Shown: piece after piece, positions 20,090 through 26,955 of the stretch
How positions within the stretch are numbered: position 1 is the first letter of the stretch
Layout of the letters: each line of letters starts with the position of its first letter
DNA from: DASPPM01 sp035604475
GTDB lineage: Bacteria; Pseudomonadota; Alphaproteobacteria; JACZXZ01
Length of the DNA: 34,423 nucleotides
Direction: 5' to 3'
NCBI GenBank assembly: GCA_035604475.1
Contig: DATNIJ010000027.1
Location: 1-34,423, forward strand
Translations under genes and position numbers: made by a program
Notes under the pieces: generated by a model
Database searches by the model: none
Seen by the model: the letters and a program-made list of their open reading frames with translations, nothing else
What the model was told of the DNA's origin: nothing

Positions 20090-20128
20090 GGCTCCCCACG
20101 GATACTCGTGGGACTATCTGGGTGAGCC
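20090..20128. repeat. nested stem-loop
   Basis: An outer stem GGCTC (20090-20094) pairs with GAGCC (20124-20128). It encloses a perfect inner hairpin, CCCACG (20095-20100), loop GATACT, CGTGGG (20107-20112), and an 11-nt single-stranded arm. It could form in RNA of either strand. No known RNA family was recognised. Confidence 0.35.
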
Positions 20129-20588
20129 AATCTTGTCTTGGACGCGTGGAATGGCGTTAGCTCGGTGAGGTTCGAACCCCGATACGTGGGACGGAGTTTC
20201 GTCGGGCCAAGACCGCCAAAGTGCTCATCCCCTTCCGTCGACGCCAGAAGGCGCGCCGGTTTGATCAAGCTACGGAGAGGACGACTGGTTCCATGCAACT
20301 GCCAACATGGTAGTCTGCATCAGACGAACCCTGTAAGAGCCCGGAGACCCCTCGACCGAATCACGAGCACACGTGACGCGGTCGGAATTCATCCTGGTGC
20401 CAGCCGGTGTCTTGACCTTCCTCCTCGTGCCCCGCTCGAAGCGAAAGCGACGGTCTGGGGCACACCGAAGGACAAGCTTCAACCTCTCACGATGACCACT
20501 CCATGCCTTTAGGGACCCGGCTTGGGATCGGGGAATAACCGTGGCTCACCCGGCCTTTATCCCCTACCTAGGCCGAGCGGAAAAAAAG

Positions 20589-20617
20589 TTGACGCATGAC
20601 TCGGATTCTGATTCAAC
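20589..20617 (+). promoter_or_regulatory. candidate promoter of the RlpA-like gene
   Basis: TTGACG (20589-20594) is followed 17 bp later by TTCAAC (20612-20617), just after a run of seven A residues. GGAGGGGAG (about 20628-20636) provides a strong ribosome site before the TTG start. The -35 is good; the -10 is poor. Confidence 0.3.
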
Positions 20618-20644
20618 GATTCACCTTGGAGGGGAGCTGGGTCG

Positions 20645-21277
20645 TTGCGCGATCGAATCGGGGTTGCGGACGAAGAAAGGGCGCCGCCGGGCGTTCTTGG
20701 GAGCTTTCAATACCGCGTCAATGCGGTGGCCTTAGTCGTGGCCTACTTTGTCGTAGCCCTGCTCGTGCGTTACGCCGACGCCCCTGCCCTACAACCGTCT
20801 TTCGGGCTTTTCGTGGACGGCTCGACTCTTCTCCAGCCTCCGCTCGGGCTTTCCTTGATCAAGCAACGCCAGTCACAATGGCCTTCACTCGGGCTCATGC
20901 TCATAGAGCCTCCCCAGGCGCATCAACAATTCACCTTCGAGCTTGGGTCCGCATTTCCTCCGAGTCCCTCTGTGAGTGTCCCTAGGACCCGAATCGCCAC
21001 CGGAGTTGCTTCCTGGTACGGTTCGGAGTCCCACGGCAGGCCCACCGCGAACGGCGAGGTCTACGACATGTTCGGGCTCTCGGCCGCGAGCCGCACGCTC
21101 CCACTGTCCAGTGTTGTGCGCGTGACTAATCTCGACAACGGGCGTTCGGTTGTGTTGCGCGTAAATGACCGCGGCCCGTACGTTGACGGCCGAATCCTTG
21201 ATCTCTCTCGGGGTGCAGCGGAAGCCCTCGGGATGGAGCGTCGCGGGCGTGCTTTGGTTCGGATCGACGCGTTGTAA
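20645..21277 (+). CDS. rlpA: RlpA-like double-psi beta-barrel protein, active-site His replaced
   Basis: A 210-residue protein whose C-terminal half (about 115-210) is the RlpA DPBB domain: ATGVASWYG, GRPTANGEVYDM, SVVRVTNLDNGRSVVLRVNDRGPY and GRILDLSRGAAEALG. RlpA cuts glycan strands lacking stem peptides at division sites. In P. aeruginosa RlpA, E120, D123 and H131 are the key residues; here E138 and D141 are kept but the third position is S149 (SAASRTLPL instead of AAHRTLPL). A hydrophobic anchor (about 26-42) replaces the usual lipobox, and the linker has three loose repeats (PSFGLF, PPLGLSLI, PSLGLMLI). No SPOR domain. The TTG start is supported by GGAGGGGAG eight bases upstream. It lies upstream of the bactofilin genes on the same strand. 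Confidence 0.85.
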   Translation: MRDRIGVADEERAPPGVLGSFQYRVNAVALVVAYFVVALLVRYADAPALQPSFGLFVDGSTLLQPPLGLSLIKQRQSQWPSLGLMLIEPPQAHQQFTFELGSAFPPSPSVSVPRTRIATGVASWYGSESHGRPTANGEVYDMFGLSAASRTLPLSSVVRVTNLDNGRSVVLRVNDRGPYVDGRILDLSRGAAEALGMERRGRALVRIDAL

Positions 21278-21370
21278 CGGCAGGCCGTCGTGTCCCCCGG
21301 AATGCTGTAGGAGTTGTGGATCGCGGTGCGAATCGGCCCAAGGGCGCCCGATTTCCTCTGCGAAACGACA

Positions 21371-22543
21371 CTTGCACGACCTGCCGTGGCGGGCTACGGT
21401 TCGGACCGGAGCATCGACGTCCCCCAACCTCAAGAGCGGCGGAACGGCCGTAGAACGAAAGAGGACGGGGATTGGTGAGGGGGCCGGCTTCTGACGGATG
21501 CCCGAGCGCGCGGCGCTTTGCGGCACCGGTCAGGCGACCCGGCCATTCGTCGGGGAGCGCCGTAAGCGGTGAATATTTTTTCAGTCGTGGCTAAGCGGAA
21601 GGCCGGGGCGTGGCGCGCCAGCAGCAAGGCCGCAATGCCGTCGATCATCGGTGCTGAGCTTACCATAATCGGCGATTTGATCTCGGACGGCGACATTCTG
21701 ATCGATGGCACCGTCGAAGGTTACCTCAAGTCGAGCGGGCTGACGATCGGCGAGCGCGGCACGATCAAGGGCGTGGCGACGGCGGAGGCCGTGACGATCG
21801 CGGGAACCTTGAATGGCCAGATCCACGCCAGGGACGTGACGCTCTCGGAGACGGCGCGCATACAGGGCCATATCTGGCAGGACAGCCGCATCGGCAGCCA
21901 ATCCCGCTTCCCGGCGTTCGCGGGCGGACGCCAAATGGCGGTGGCGGCGCTGCTTCTCGGGGTCGTGGTTCTGTCGATTTACGCAAGCCTCGTCTACTTC
22001 TCGTATGACGCGCGAGTTGCAGCTCGGACGGACTACGAGCGCGCGATGGCCGGGCGGGATGTAGCCGTGACGGAGGGGCGCGATCGCTACCGCGATCTTC
22101 TCTCCGCGCTCCTGCATCCGTTCGCAACACTCGCCGACACCCAGCTCGAGACCCAGCATGAGCTGGCCGCGCTCAAGGAACGGAATGCCAAGCTCGGACC
22201 CGAAATGGCGCGCCTCGAGAACGAGCTTGCCCACTCGCGCGCCGAGCGCGACCGGCTCTTGAGCGAGGAGGAGGCGCTCACACGTCGACGCGACGGGCTC
22301 GAGAGCGAGCTCGCCGACATGCACCGCCGCAATGAGGCGACGACGGCCCAGCTGGCAAATTTCGAACAGAGTCTTGCCAGCCTCACCACGGAGCGTGACA
22401 AGGTGGCTCAGGAGCGCGCGACGCTGGCCAGCCACGTCGGCGATCTCGAGCACCACCTCGATTCGCTCCAGGCCGACCAGAAGATGCTCATCTCCCGGCT
22501 CAAGGAGCGCGCGATAAGCAACGCCATTGCCGTCGAGCGCACC
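21371..22543 (+). repeat. plus-strand arm of an imperfect inverted gene duplication
   Basis: This segment is homologous to the minus-strand arm at 24372-25595. It includes about 200 bp of upstream DNA and the shared bactofilin, membrane helix and coiled-coil coding region, and ends at the SNAIAVER junction where the two genes switch to different enzymes. Confidence 0.8.
21372..21400 (+). promoter_or_regulatory. promoter-like block shared by the two bactofilin fusion genes
   Basis: TTGCAC (21372-21377), 17 bp, TACGGT (21395-21400). The whole block, spacer included, is repeated with one mismatch upstream of the minus-strand fusion gene. Exactly 103 bp after the start of TTGCAC both copies carry the same 14-mer GTGAGGGGGCCGGC (21475-21488 here). 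Between them the two regions are less similar. The start codon is 197 bp downstream of the -35-like box. Confidence 0.55.
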
Positions 22544-23185
22544 ATTGCCATGACCGGGCTCGACGTGAACAAGCTGCTCGGGCAGGCGGGCAAGGAGGGG
22601 GCCGAGCCGCGCTCGTCCGAGACCGCGCAGGGTGGCCCCTTCGTCGCATACCGAATCCCGAAGAACAGCTCGGGCAAGCCCACTGCGCGCTCAAGCGACA
22701 TCGAGCGCGTCGTCTTGTCGCTTGACAAGCAAGAGGAGCGCCAAGAAGGGCTGCACCGCATTCTCGACCGCCTGCCGCTCGCGAGCCCGCTCGACGGCTA
22801 TAGAGTGGTGAGCAATTTCGGCAGACGAATCGACCCGATTAACGGGCAACTGGCCATGCATGAGGGTGTCGATCTGACCGCAGAGCCCAATGCGCCGGTG
22901 CGGGCGACCGCGCCCGGCATCGTGACCTTCGCCGGTTGGGACGGGGGCTACGGCAAGATGGTCGAAATCGACCACGGCATGGGCATCCACACGCGCTATG
23001 CGCACCTTAGTTCTATCGTCGTGGAGCCCGGCAGCAAGGTGGCCGCGCGCGAGAAAATCGGCGTCATCGGAAGCACGGGGCGCAGCACGGGAACCCATGT
23101 GCATTATGAAATACTTGTCGACGACCAACACTACGATCCCGTCAAATTCATCAAGGCAGGTGAATATGTTTACCAGGAGGACTAG
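21569..23185 (+). CDS. bactofilin-TM-coiled coil-M23 endopeptidase fusion
   Basis: A 538-residue protein joining a cytoskeletal domain to a cell-wall hydrolase. Residues 24-104 are a short bactofilin beta-helix (IIGDLISDGDILIDGTVEG, GTIKGVATAEAVTIAGTLNG, TARIQGHIW). One TM helix follows (about 123-146) with Arg-containing sequence before it, then a coiled coil (about 190-312) and an M23 domain (about 405-525). The zinc ligands and catalytic residues are complete: H431 and D435 (HEGVD), H479 (RYAHLS), H510 and H512 (THVHYE). Predicted topology: bactofilin in the cytoplasm, peptidase in the periplasm, cutting stem-peptide cross-links. The IAMTGLDVNKLL and GGPFVAY linker resembles alphaproteobacterial M23 proteins. 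GTG start, 11 bases after GGGGAG. Known bactofilins usually act beside a separate M23 gene; here they are one chain. Confidence 0.9.
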   Translation: MNIFSVVAKRKAGAWRASSKAAMPSIIGAELTIIGDLISDGDILIDGTVEGYLKSSGLTIGERGTIKGVATAEAVTIAGTLNGQIHARDVTLSETARIQGHIWQDSRIGSQSRFPAFAGGRQMAVAALLLGVVVLSIYASLVYFSYDARVAARTDYERAMAGRDVAVTEGRDRYRDLLSALLHPFATLADTQLETQHELAALKERNAKLGPEMARLENELAHSRAERDRLLSEEEALTRRRDGLESELADMHRRNEATTAQLANFEQSLASLTTERDKVAQERATLASHVGDLEHHLDSLQADQKMLISRLKERAISNAIAVERTIAMTGLDVNKLLGQAGKEGAEPRSSETAQGGPFVAYRIPKNSSGKPTARSSDIERVVLSLDKQEERQEGLHRILDRLPLASPLDGYRVVSNFGRRIDPINGQLAMHEGVDLTAEPNAPVRATAPGIVTFAGWDGGYGKMVEIDHGMGIHTRYAHLSSIVVEPGSKVAAREKIGVIGSTGRSTGTHVHYEILVDDQHYDPVKFIKAGEYVYQED

Positions 23186-23726
23186 CGAAACGGCCGCGAA
23201 AACGGCTGGCGATACGGCCGCGAAAACGACCGGCGAAACGGCCGCAAAGACTCGAGATATGGCCGCGCCTCCTGCGGTTGCCGAGACGGCGCAGAGCATC
23301 GCGAAGGCGGGCGGCTCTTCGGTCATCAGCCATCAACTTTCGGTACATGGCGACTTCTCCTCGACCGGCGACATTCTGATCGACGGCACGGTCGAAGGCG
23401 ACGTCACGGCGAAGGTGCTGGCGGTCGGTGAGGGCGGGTCGATCAAAGGAGCGATCACCGCGGACAGCGTGACGATCGCCGGGACCGTAAACGGCCAAAT
23501 CCGCGCCAAGATCGTGTCGCTGTCGCGCACCGCGCGCGTTCAGGGCGAGATCTGGAACGAAAGCATATCAATCGAGCAGGGTGCCCGGTTCGAGGGCAGC
23601 TGCAAAAACTTGAGTTCCGCTGCCGCAGAAGGCGAGGTGGCGAGTTGGGCGAAGGCGCGCCGCGCGGCTGCGGGCGCGTCCTCGGGGGCCGAGGGCGCCG
23701 TTGTAGAAAAGGCACAGCCGGGCTGA
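23166..23726 (+). CDS. free-standing bactofilin
   Basis: A 186-residue bactofilin. The N-terminal tail has three 8-residue repeats of the form (S/G)(E/D)TAAKT plus one variable residue (about 7-30). The beta-helix domain spans about 52-147: VHGDFSSTGDILIDGTVEG, GSIKGAITADSVTIAGTVNG, TARVQGEIW and one further rung (ISIEQGARFEGSCK) that the two fusion proteins lack. There is no membrane segment, so it should polymerise in the cytoplasm at the membrane and could co-assemble with the bactofilin ends of the fusions. The ATG at 23166 lies inside the last 20 bases of the M23 fusion gene, with AGG five bases ahead, so translation is probably coupled. Confidence 0.9.
   Translation: MFTRRTSETAAKTAGDTAAKTTGETAAKTRDMAAPPAVAETAQSIAKAGGSSVISHQLSVHGDFSSTGDILIDGTVEGDVTAKVLAVGEGGSIKGAITADSVTIAGTVNGQIRAKIVSLSRTARVQGEIWNESISIEQGARFEGSCKNLSSAAAEGEVASWAKARRAAAGASSGAEGAVVEKAQPG
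23184..23255 (+). repeat. three 24-bp in-frame tandem repeats
   Basis: Units at 23184-23207, 23208-23231 and 23232-23255 encode SETAAKTA, GDTAAKTT and GETAAKTR in the N-terminal tail of the bactofilin. The first two base pairs of the array belong to the overlap with the upstream gene. Confidence 0.75.
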
Positions 23727-23825
23727 GCGGGGGCGCGTTCCTTTTGTCGTTCCGACGCGCGGGTCTCGGTCACCGGATTCCGACGCCGGCGTGATGATGC
23801 CCCCCACCCTTGGGGTCGACCGTCG

Positions 23826-23845
23826 GGAGGCGAACCTGCGCCTCC
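23826..23845. terminator. candidate hairpin between convergent genes
   Basis: GGAGGCG (23826-23832), loop AACCTG, CGCCTCC (23839-23845): a perfect 7-bp GC-rich stem in the 153-bp gap between the convergent bactofilin and SLT-fusion genes. There is no T-run on either side, so it would be at best a weak bidirectional terminator. Confidence 0.3.
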
Positions 23846-23879
23846 GCGATCCGGCTGCGCTTGGGACCGCGATTCCTGC

Positions 23880-25406
23880 TCAAGGAGCGTTAACGGCCGA
23901 CTCGGGGCCGCTCGAATCTCCCGTCTCCCGCAAGAAGCTGACGTCCGCACGGGTGCCGCCGAGGGGCTCACGGTAAAGCCGGAGCGAATCGAGCACGCCC
24001 TGCACGAAGTTGCGCGTCTCCTCATAGGGGATCATCTCGATCCAATCGAAGGCATCGACCTCGGGCGAGCGTGGATCGCCGTTGGCGCGCAGCCATTTGC
24101 GAACGCGCGTCGCTCCCGCATTGTAGGCAGCAAGCGCCAGCACATAATTGCCGTCGAAGTTGTCGAGAAGCTGGCCAAGATAGGCGCTGCCCAGGCGGAT
24201 GTTGTAGTCGGGGTCCTCGGTCAGCCGGCGCGAGGCGTAGTCGAGGCCGAGGCCGTCTGCGGTCTGGCGCGCGGTCATCGGCATGAGCTGCATGAGCCCG
24301 AGGGCGCCTTTGCGGCTGATCGCCATTGGATTGAAGCTGCTTTCGTGATGGATGATCGAGAGGACCAGCGCGCGCTCGACGGCAATGGCGTTGCTCGGCG
24401 CGCGCTCGACGGCAATGGCGTTGCTCGGCGTGCGCTCGACGGCAGTGGCGTTGCTCGGCGTGCCATCCTTGAGCCGGGAGACGAGGACCTTCTGGTCGGA
24501 CTGGAGCGAATCGAGGTGTTGCTCGAGTTCGCCGACGTGGCTGGCCAGCGCCGCGCGCTCCAGGCCCACCTTGTCACGCTCCGCGGCGAGGCTGGCAATT
24601 TTCTGTTCGAGATTTTCCAGCTGGGTCGTCGTCGCCTCGTTGCGGCGGTGCATGTCGGCGAGCTCGCTCTCGAGGCGATCGCGCCGACTCGTAAGCGCCT
24701 CCTCCACGCTCGAGAACCGGTCGCGCTCGGTGCGCGAGTGGGCAAGCTCGTGCTCAAGGCGCGCCATCTCGAGTCCGAGCTTGGCGTTCCGCTCTCTGAG
24801 TGCGGCCAGCTCGCGCTGGCTCTCGAGTCGGGCGTCGGCGAGCGTTGCGAACGGGTGCAGGAGCGCGGAAAGAAAGTCGCGATAGCTATCGCGCGGCGCC
24901 AGCGCGGCCACATCCCGCTCGGCCATCGCGCGCTCATAGGCCGTCCGAGCGGCGAGGCGGGCACTGTACGAAAGGTAGACGACACTTGCGTAGATTGAAA
25001 AGGCGACGACTCCAAGAAACAGTGCCGCCAGCGCCATGTGACGTCGGCGCGCGCGCCCCGAGGAGCGGGCATGATCGCTGCCCGCGAGGTTATCCTGCCA
25101 AGCGTAGCCTTGAATGCGCCCGGTGCTCGCCAGCGACACGGTCTTGGCGCGGATCTTTCCGTCCATGGTCCCGGCGACCAACACCTCGCCGGCCGTGACC
25201 ACCCCTTTGATCGTGCCGCCCTCGCCGATCGTCAAAGCGTGCGTTTTGATGTGGCCTTCAATCCGGCCGTCGACCAGAATTTCGCCGTCCGAGATCAGGT
25301 CGCCGGTTACGGTGAGCTCGGGGCCGATGATCGACTGTACCGCGGCTTTGTTGCCGGTATACCGCGCCCCCGTATTTTTTCTCGCCAGTACAGAAAAGAT
25401 CTTCAA
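23880..25406 (-). CDS. bactofilin-TM-coiled coil-SLT lytic transglycosylase fusion
   Basis: A 508-residue paralogue of the M23 fusion with a different enzyme. Bactofilin at about 26-104 (VTGDLISDGEILVDGRIEG, GTIKGVVTAGEVLVAGTMDG). A TM helix (about 124-148) follows RARRRH, so the N-terminus is inside. Coiled coil at about 190-315, three 10-residue repeats at about 316-345, then an SLT domain (about 346-480) with the catalytic Glu in IIHHESSFNP (E355), GALGLMQLMPMTA and LALAAYNAGATRV. The enzyme should cleave periplasmic glycan strands. Start: TTG at 25406 aligns with the GTG of the paralogue (xIFSV). An ATG at 25472, ten bases after AGGGGG, would add 22 residues, but the paralogue has ACG there and an in-frame stop below it. 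Convergent with the other two bactofilin genes. Confidence 0.9.
   Translation of the reverse strand: MKIFSVLARKNTGARYTGNKAAVQSIIGPELTVTGDLISDGEILVDGRIEGHIKTHALTIGEGGTIKGVVTAGEVLVAGTMDGKIRAKTVSLASTGRIQGYAWQDNLAGSDHARSSGRARRRHMALAALFLGVVAFSIYASVVYLSYSARLAARTAYERAMAERDVAALAPRDSYRDFLSALLHPFATLADARLESQRELAALRERNAKLGLEMARLEHELAHSRTERDRFSSVEEALTSRRDRLESELADMHRRNEATTTQLENLEQKIASLAAERDKVGLERAALASHVGELEQHLDSLQSDQKVLVSRLKDGTPSNATAVERTPSNAIAVERAPSNAIAVERALVLSIIHHESSFNPMAISRKGALGLMQLMPMTARQTADGLGLDYASRRLTEDPDYNIRLGSAYLGQLLDNFDGNYVLALAAYNAGATRVRKWLRANGDPRSPEVDAFDWIEMIPYEETRNFVQGVLDSLRLYREPLGGTRADVSFLRETGDSSGPESAVNAP
24371..24460 (-). repeat. three 30-bp tandem repeats at the domain junction
   Basis: Units at 24371-24400, 24401-24430 and 24431-24460 are nearly identical and encode (T/A)PSNA(I/T)AVER three times. 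They sit exactly between the coiled coil and the SLT domain. The M23 fusion has a single related SNAIAVER at its own junction. Slippage in whole 30-bp units would keep the frame. Confidence 0.9.
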
Positions 25407-25595
25407 CGCTCCCGGCCACAAGGCCCGGCCGCCCGACGGAATCCGCAAAGCAACATGCGCCCGCGCGTCCATCAGATGCCGGCCCCCTCACTTTCGCCGC
25501 CCCCCCTTGTTCTTTCGCCGCTCGATCGCGGTCGAAGGTTCGAGGGTGTTGATGATTTGGCCTAAACCGTAGCCCGCCACGGGAGGTCGTGCAAG
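24372..25595 (-). repeat. minus-strand arm of the imperfect inverted gene duplication
   Basis: Homologous to the plus-strand arm at 21371-22543. Coding similarity looks about three-quarters at the DNA level by eye, while the promoter-like block is almost unchanged. The arms point at each other and enclose the M23 domain, the free bactofilin and the SLT domain. Confidence 0.8.
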
Positions 25596-26374
25596 CGTTG
25601 ATTCTCGACGGAGACCGCATGTTTGCGGAGCGAATCGAGACCTATTTCGGTATTTTCGTCATGCCGAAGGCGAGGTGCGAGCCAGGTCGAGACGCGTCGC
25701 ACGCTTGCGGTCAGCGCGGCACGCGCACGCGCACGAGATCGGGCTTCGCTTGCGCCATGCGCTCGAAGGTCTCCGCGCTCAGCGCGTCCGGAGGAACGCG
25801 GCCTCAGGCTGCAACGCGAGCGGGACTAGTGCGAGACTATCGTCACCGATATCCTTATGATTGATGAGTTTGCCGGCCACCTCCAAGACGACCCGGAAAT
25901 CGCCCGGGAGCAGCGTCAATCAATCCTGGCGAAAGGAATATCCACGAATAATTGCGAGCGCTGGGCCGTAATCGGCGGCGGCTCGGACAAGGAGAGTCGC
26001 GTCCGTCTATCCGCAGTGCGCACCAACGCGGGCGGCACCAAAGTGGCTTGGCACCATATAGACGACGTGGTCGACCGTGGATTTTATGCGCCTATCGAGG
26101 TCTTTGCCCCGCTGGTCTTGCGGCTGTGACATGCGTCCCGCGATGGCGGAATGCGGCCGGCCACCGAAAATGACCAACGCTTCGCCCGCTCGGCAGTACG
26201 GCACAAGCGTGCAAAAGATTCTGGCATTCTTCGCCAGTGCAGCTGTGGCGAACGCAAAGATCTGCGGTGAATAGAACGTTGGCAGCGGCAATAAGCGTGT
26301 CCCCGGTGAAAATAGCGTCATCGCCTCGTTCCGTCGCGTCGAATTAGGAAGTGCGGATTTTCATTGCTAGGCCC
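25473..26374. other. about 0.9 kb with no convincing gene
   Basis: The first 120 bases are the duplicated upstream region of the SLT fusion gene. Beyond that, small open frames occur: 25589-25864 (+), starting MQALILDGDRMFAERIE, faintly like a receiver-domain start; 25857-26129 (+), 90 residues; and 26007-26321 (-), 104 residues. None has a good ribosome site or a domain I recognise, and GC content falls towards 26.2 kb. Most likely decayed or non-coding DNA. Confidence 0.45.
25566..25594 (-). promoter_or_regulatory. promoter-like block of the SLT fusion gene (second copy)
   Basis: On the minus strand, TTGCAC (25594-25589), 17 bp, TACGGT (25571-25566), matching the block upstream of the M23 fusion gene with one mismatch over about 31 bp. 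The shared 14-mer GTGAGGGGGCCGGC lies at 25491-25478, again 103 bp from the start of TTGCAC. Confidence 0.55.
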
Positions 26375-26920
26375 TTAGCTCGCGCGCTTGAGGTGCTCCA
26401 TGAGGCGCGGCATCAGCTCGACGAGGTTGCACGGGCGGTAGCGCGAGTCGAGCTGCCAGCGCAGGATCTCGTCCCAGCCGTCGCGCACGGCACTCGGCGA
26501 GCCGGGGAGGGCGAAGAGGTAGGTGCCGCCCGCCACCCCGCCGGTCGCGCGCGACTGCATCGTCGAGGTCTTGACCTTGTCGTAGGAGATCATGCGGAAG
26601 AGCTCGCCGAAGCCGGGAATCTCCTTCTCGTAGACCGCGCAGAAGGCCTCGGGCGTCACGTCGCGTCCCGTCACTCCCGTGCCGCCGGTCGAGATCACCA
26701 CGTCGATCTTCGGGTCGGCGATCCATTCCCTCAGCTGAGCAACGATATCGGCGACCTCGTCCTTGACGATCGCGCGCGCGGCGAGCCGGTGCCCCGCCGT
26801 CTCGATGCGCTCCACGAGGGTCTGTCCGGACTTGTCCTCGGCGAGCGCACGCGTGTCGGAGACGGTCAAGACCGCGATGTTGACCGGAAGGAAGAGATGC
26901 GATTCGTCGATGCCCGCCAT
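26375..26920 (-). CDS. moaB: MoaB-type molybdopterin cofactor protein
   Basis: A 181-residue protein of the MoaB/MogA family. It has IAVLTVSDTRALAEDKSGQ at the N-terminus, the central DVVISTGGTGVTGRDVTPEA with the GGTG loop that binds molybdopterin, and FALPGSPSAVRDGWDEIL. MogA adenylylates molybdopterin before molybdate insertion; MoaB is the closely related form, and the length and LTVSDTR start fit MoaB better. It is cytoplasmic. It follows the Slt-like gene on the same strand with a 35-bp gap and may be co-transcribed, although there is no functional link between them. Confidence 0.9.
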   Translation of the reverse strand: MAGIDESHLFLPVNIAVLTVSDTRALAEDKSGQTLVERIETAGHRLAARAIVKDEVADIVAQLREWIADPKIDVVISTGGTGVTGRDVTPEAFCAVYEKEIPGFGELFRMISYDKVKTSTMQSRATGGVAGGTYLFALPGSPSAVRDGWDEILRWQLDSRYRPCNLVELMPRLMEHLKRAS

Positions 26921-26955
26921 CTTGGTACCGCCGCCGGGAGGAGTTGGCCTACGCT

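Larger units (their letters stand above)
19676..20644. other. about 1 kb without a convincing gene
   Basis: Open frames here are short, lack ribosome sites and show no recognisable domains. The segment contains ATTTGGGTT twice in close succession (about 19955-19980) and the two inverted repeats listed separately. The last 60 bases hold the leader of the RlpA-like gene. Composition is mixed, consistent with decayed accessory DNA. Confidence 0.5.

Noticed and set aside
19669..20160. A plus-strand open frame containing VVLVDEAALLGG, reminiscent of a Walker B/helicase strand
   Set aside because: No Walker A or other helicase motifs accompany it, there is no ribosome site, and it overlaps the start of the minus-strand secreted orphan.
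20160..20190. A tRNA-like T-loop, GGTTCGAACC
   Set aside because: The flanking bases do not form a T stem, and no acceptor, D or anticodon arms fit around it. It is simply a 10-bp palindrome.
24371..24460. CRISPR-like repeats
   Set aside because: The 30-bp units are directly adjacent with no spacers, in frame, and lie inside a coding sequence.
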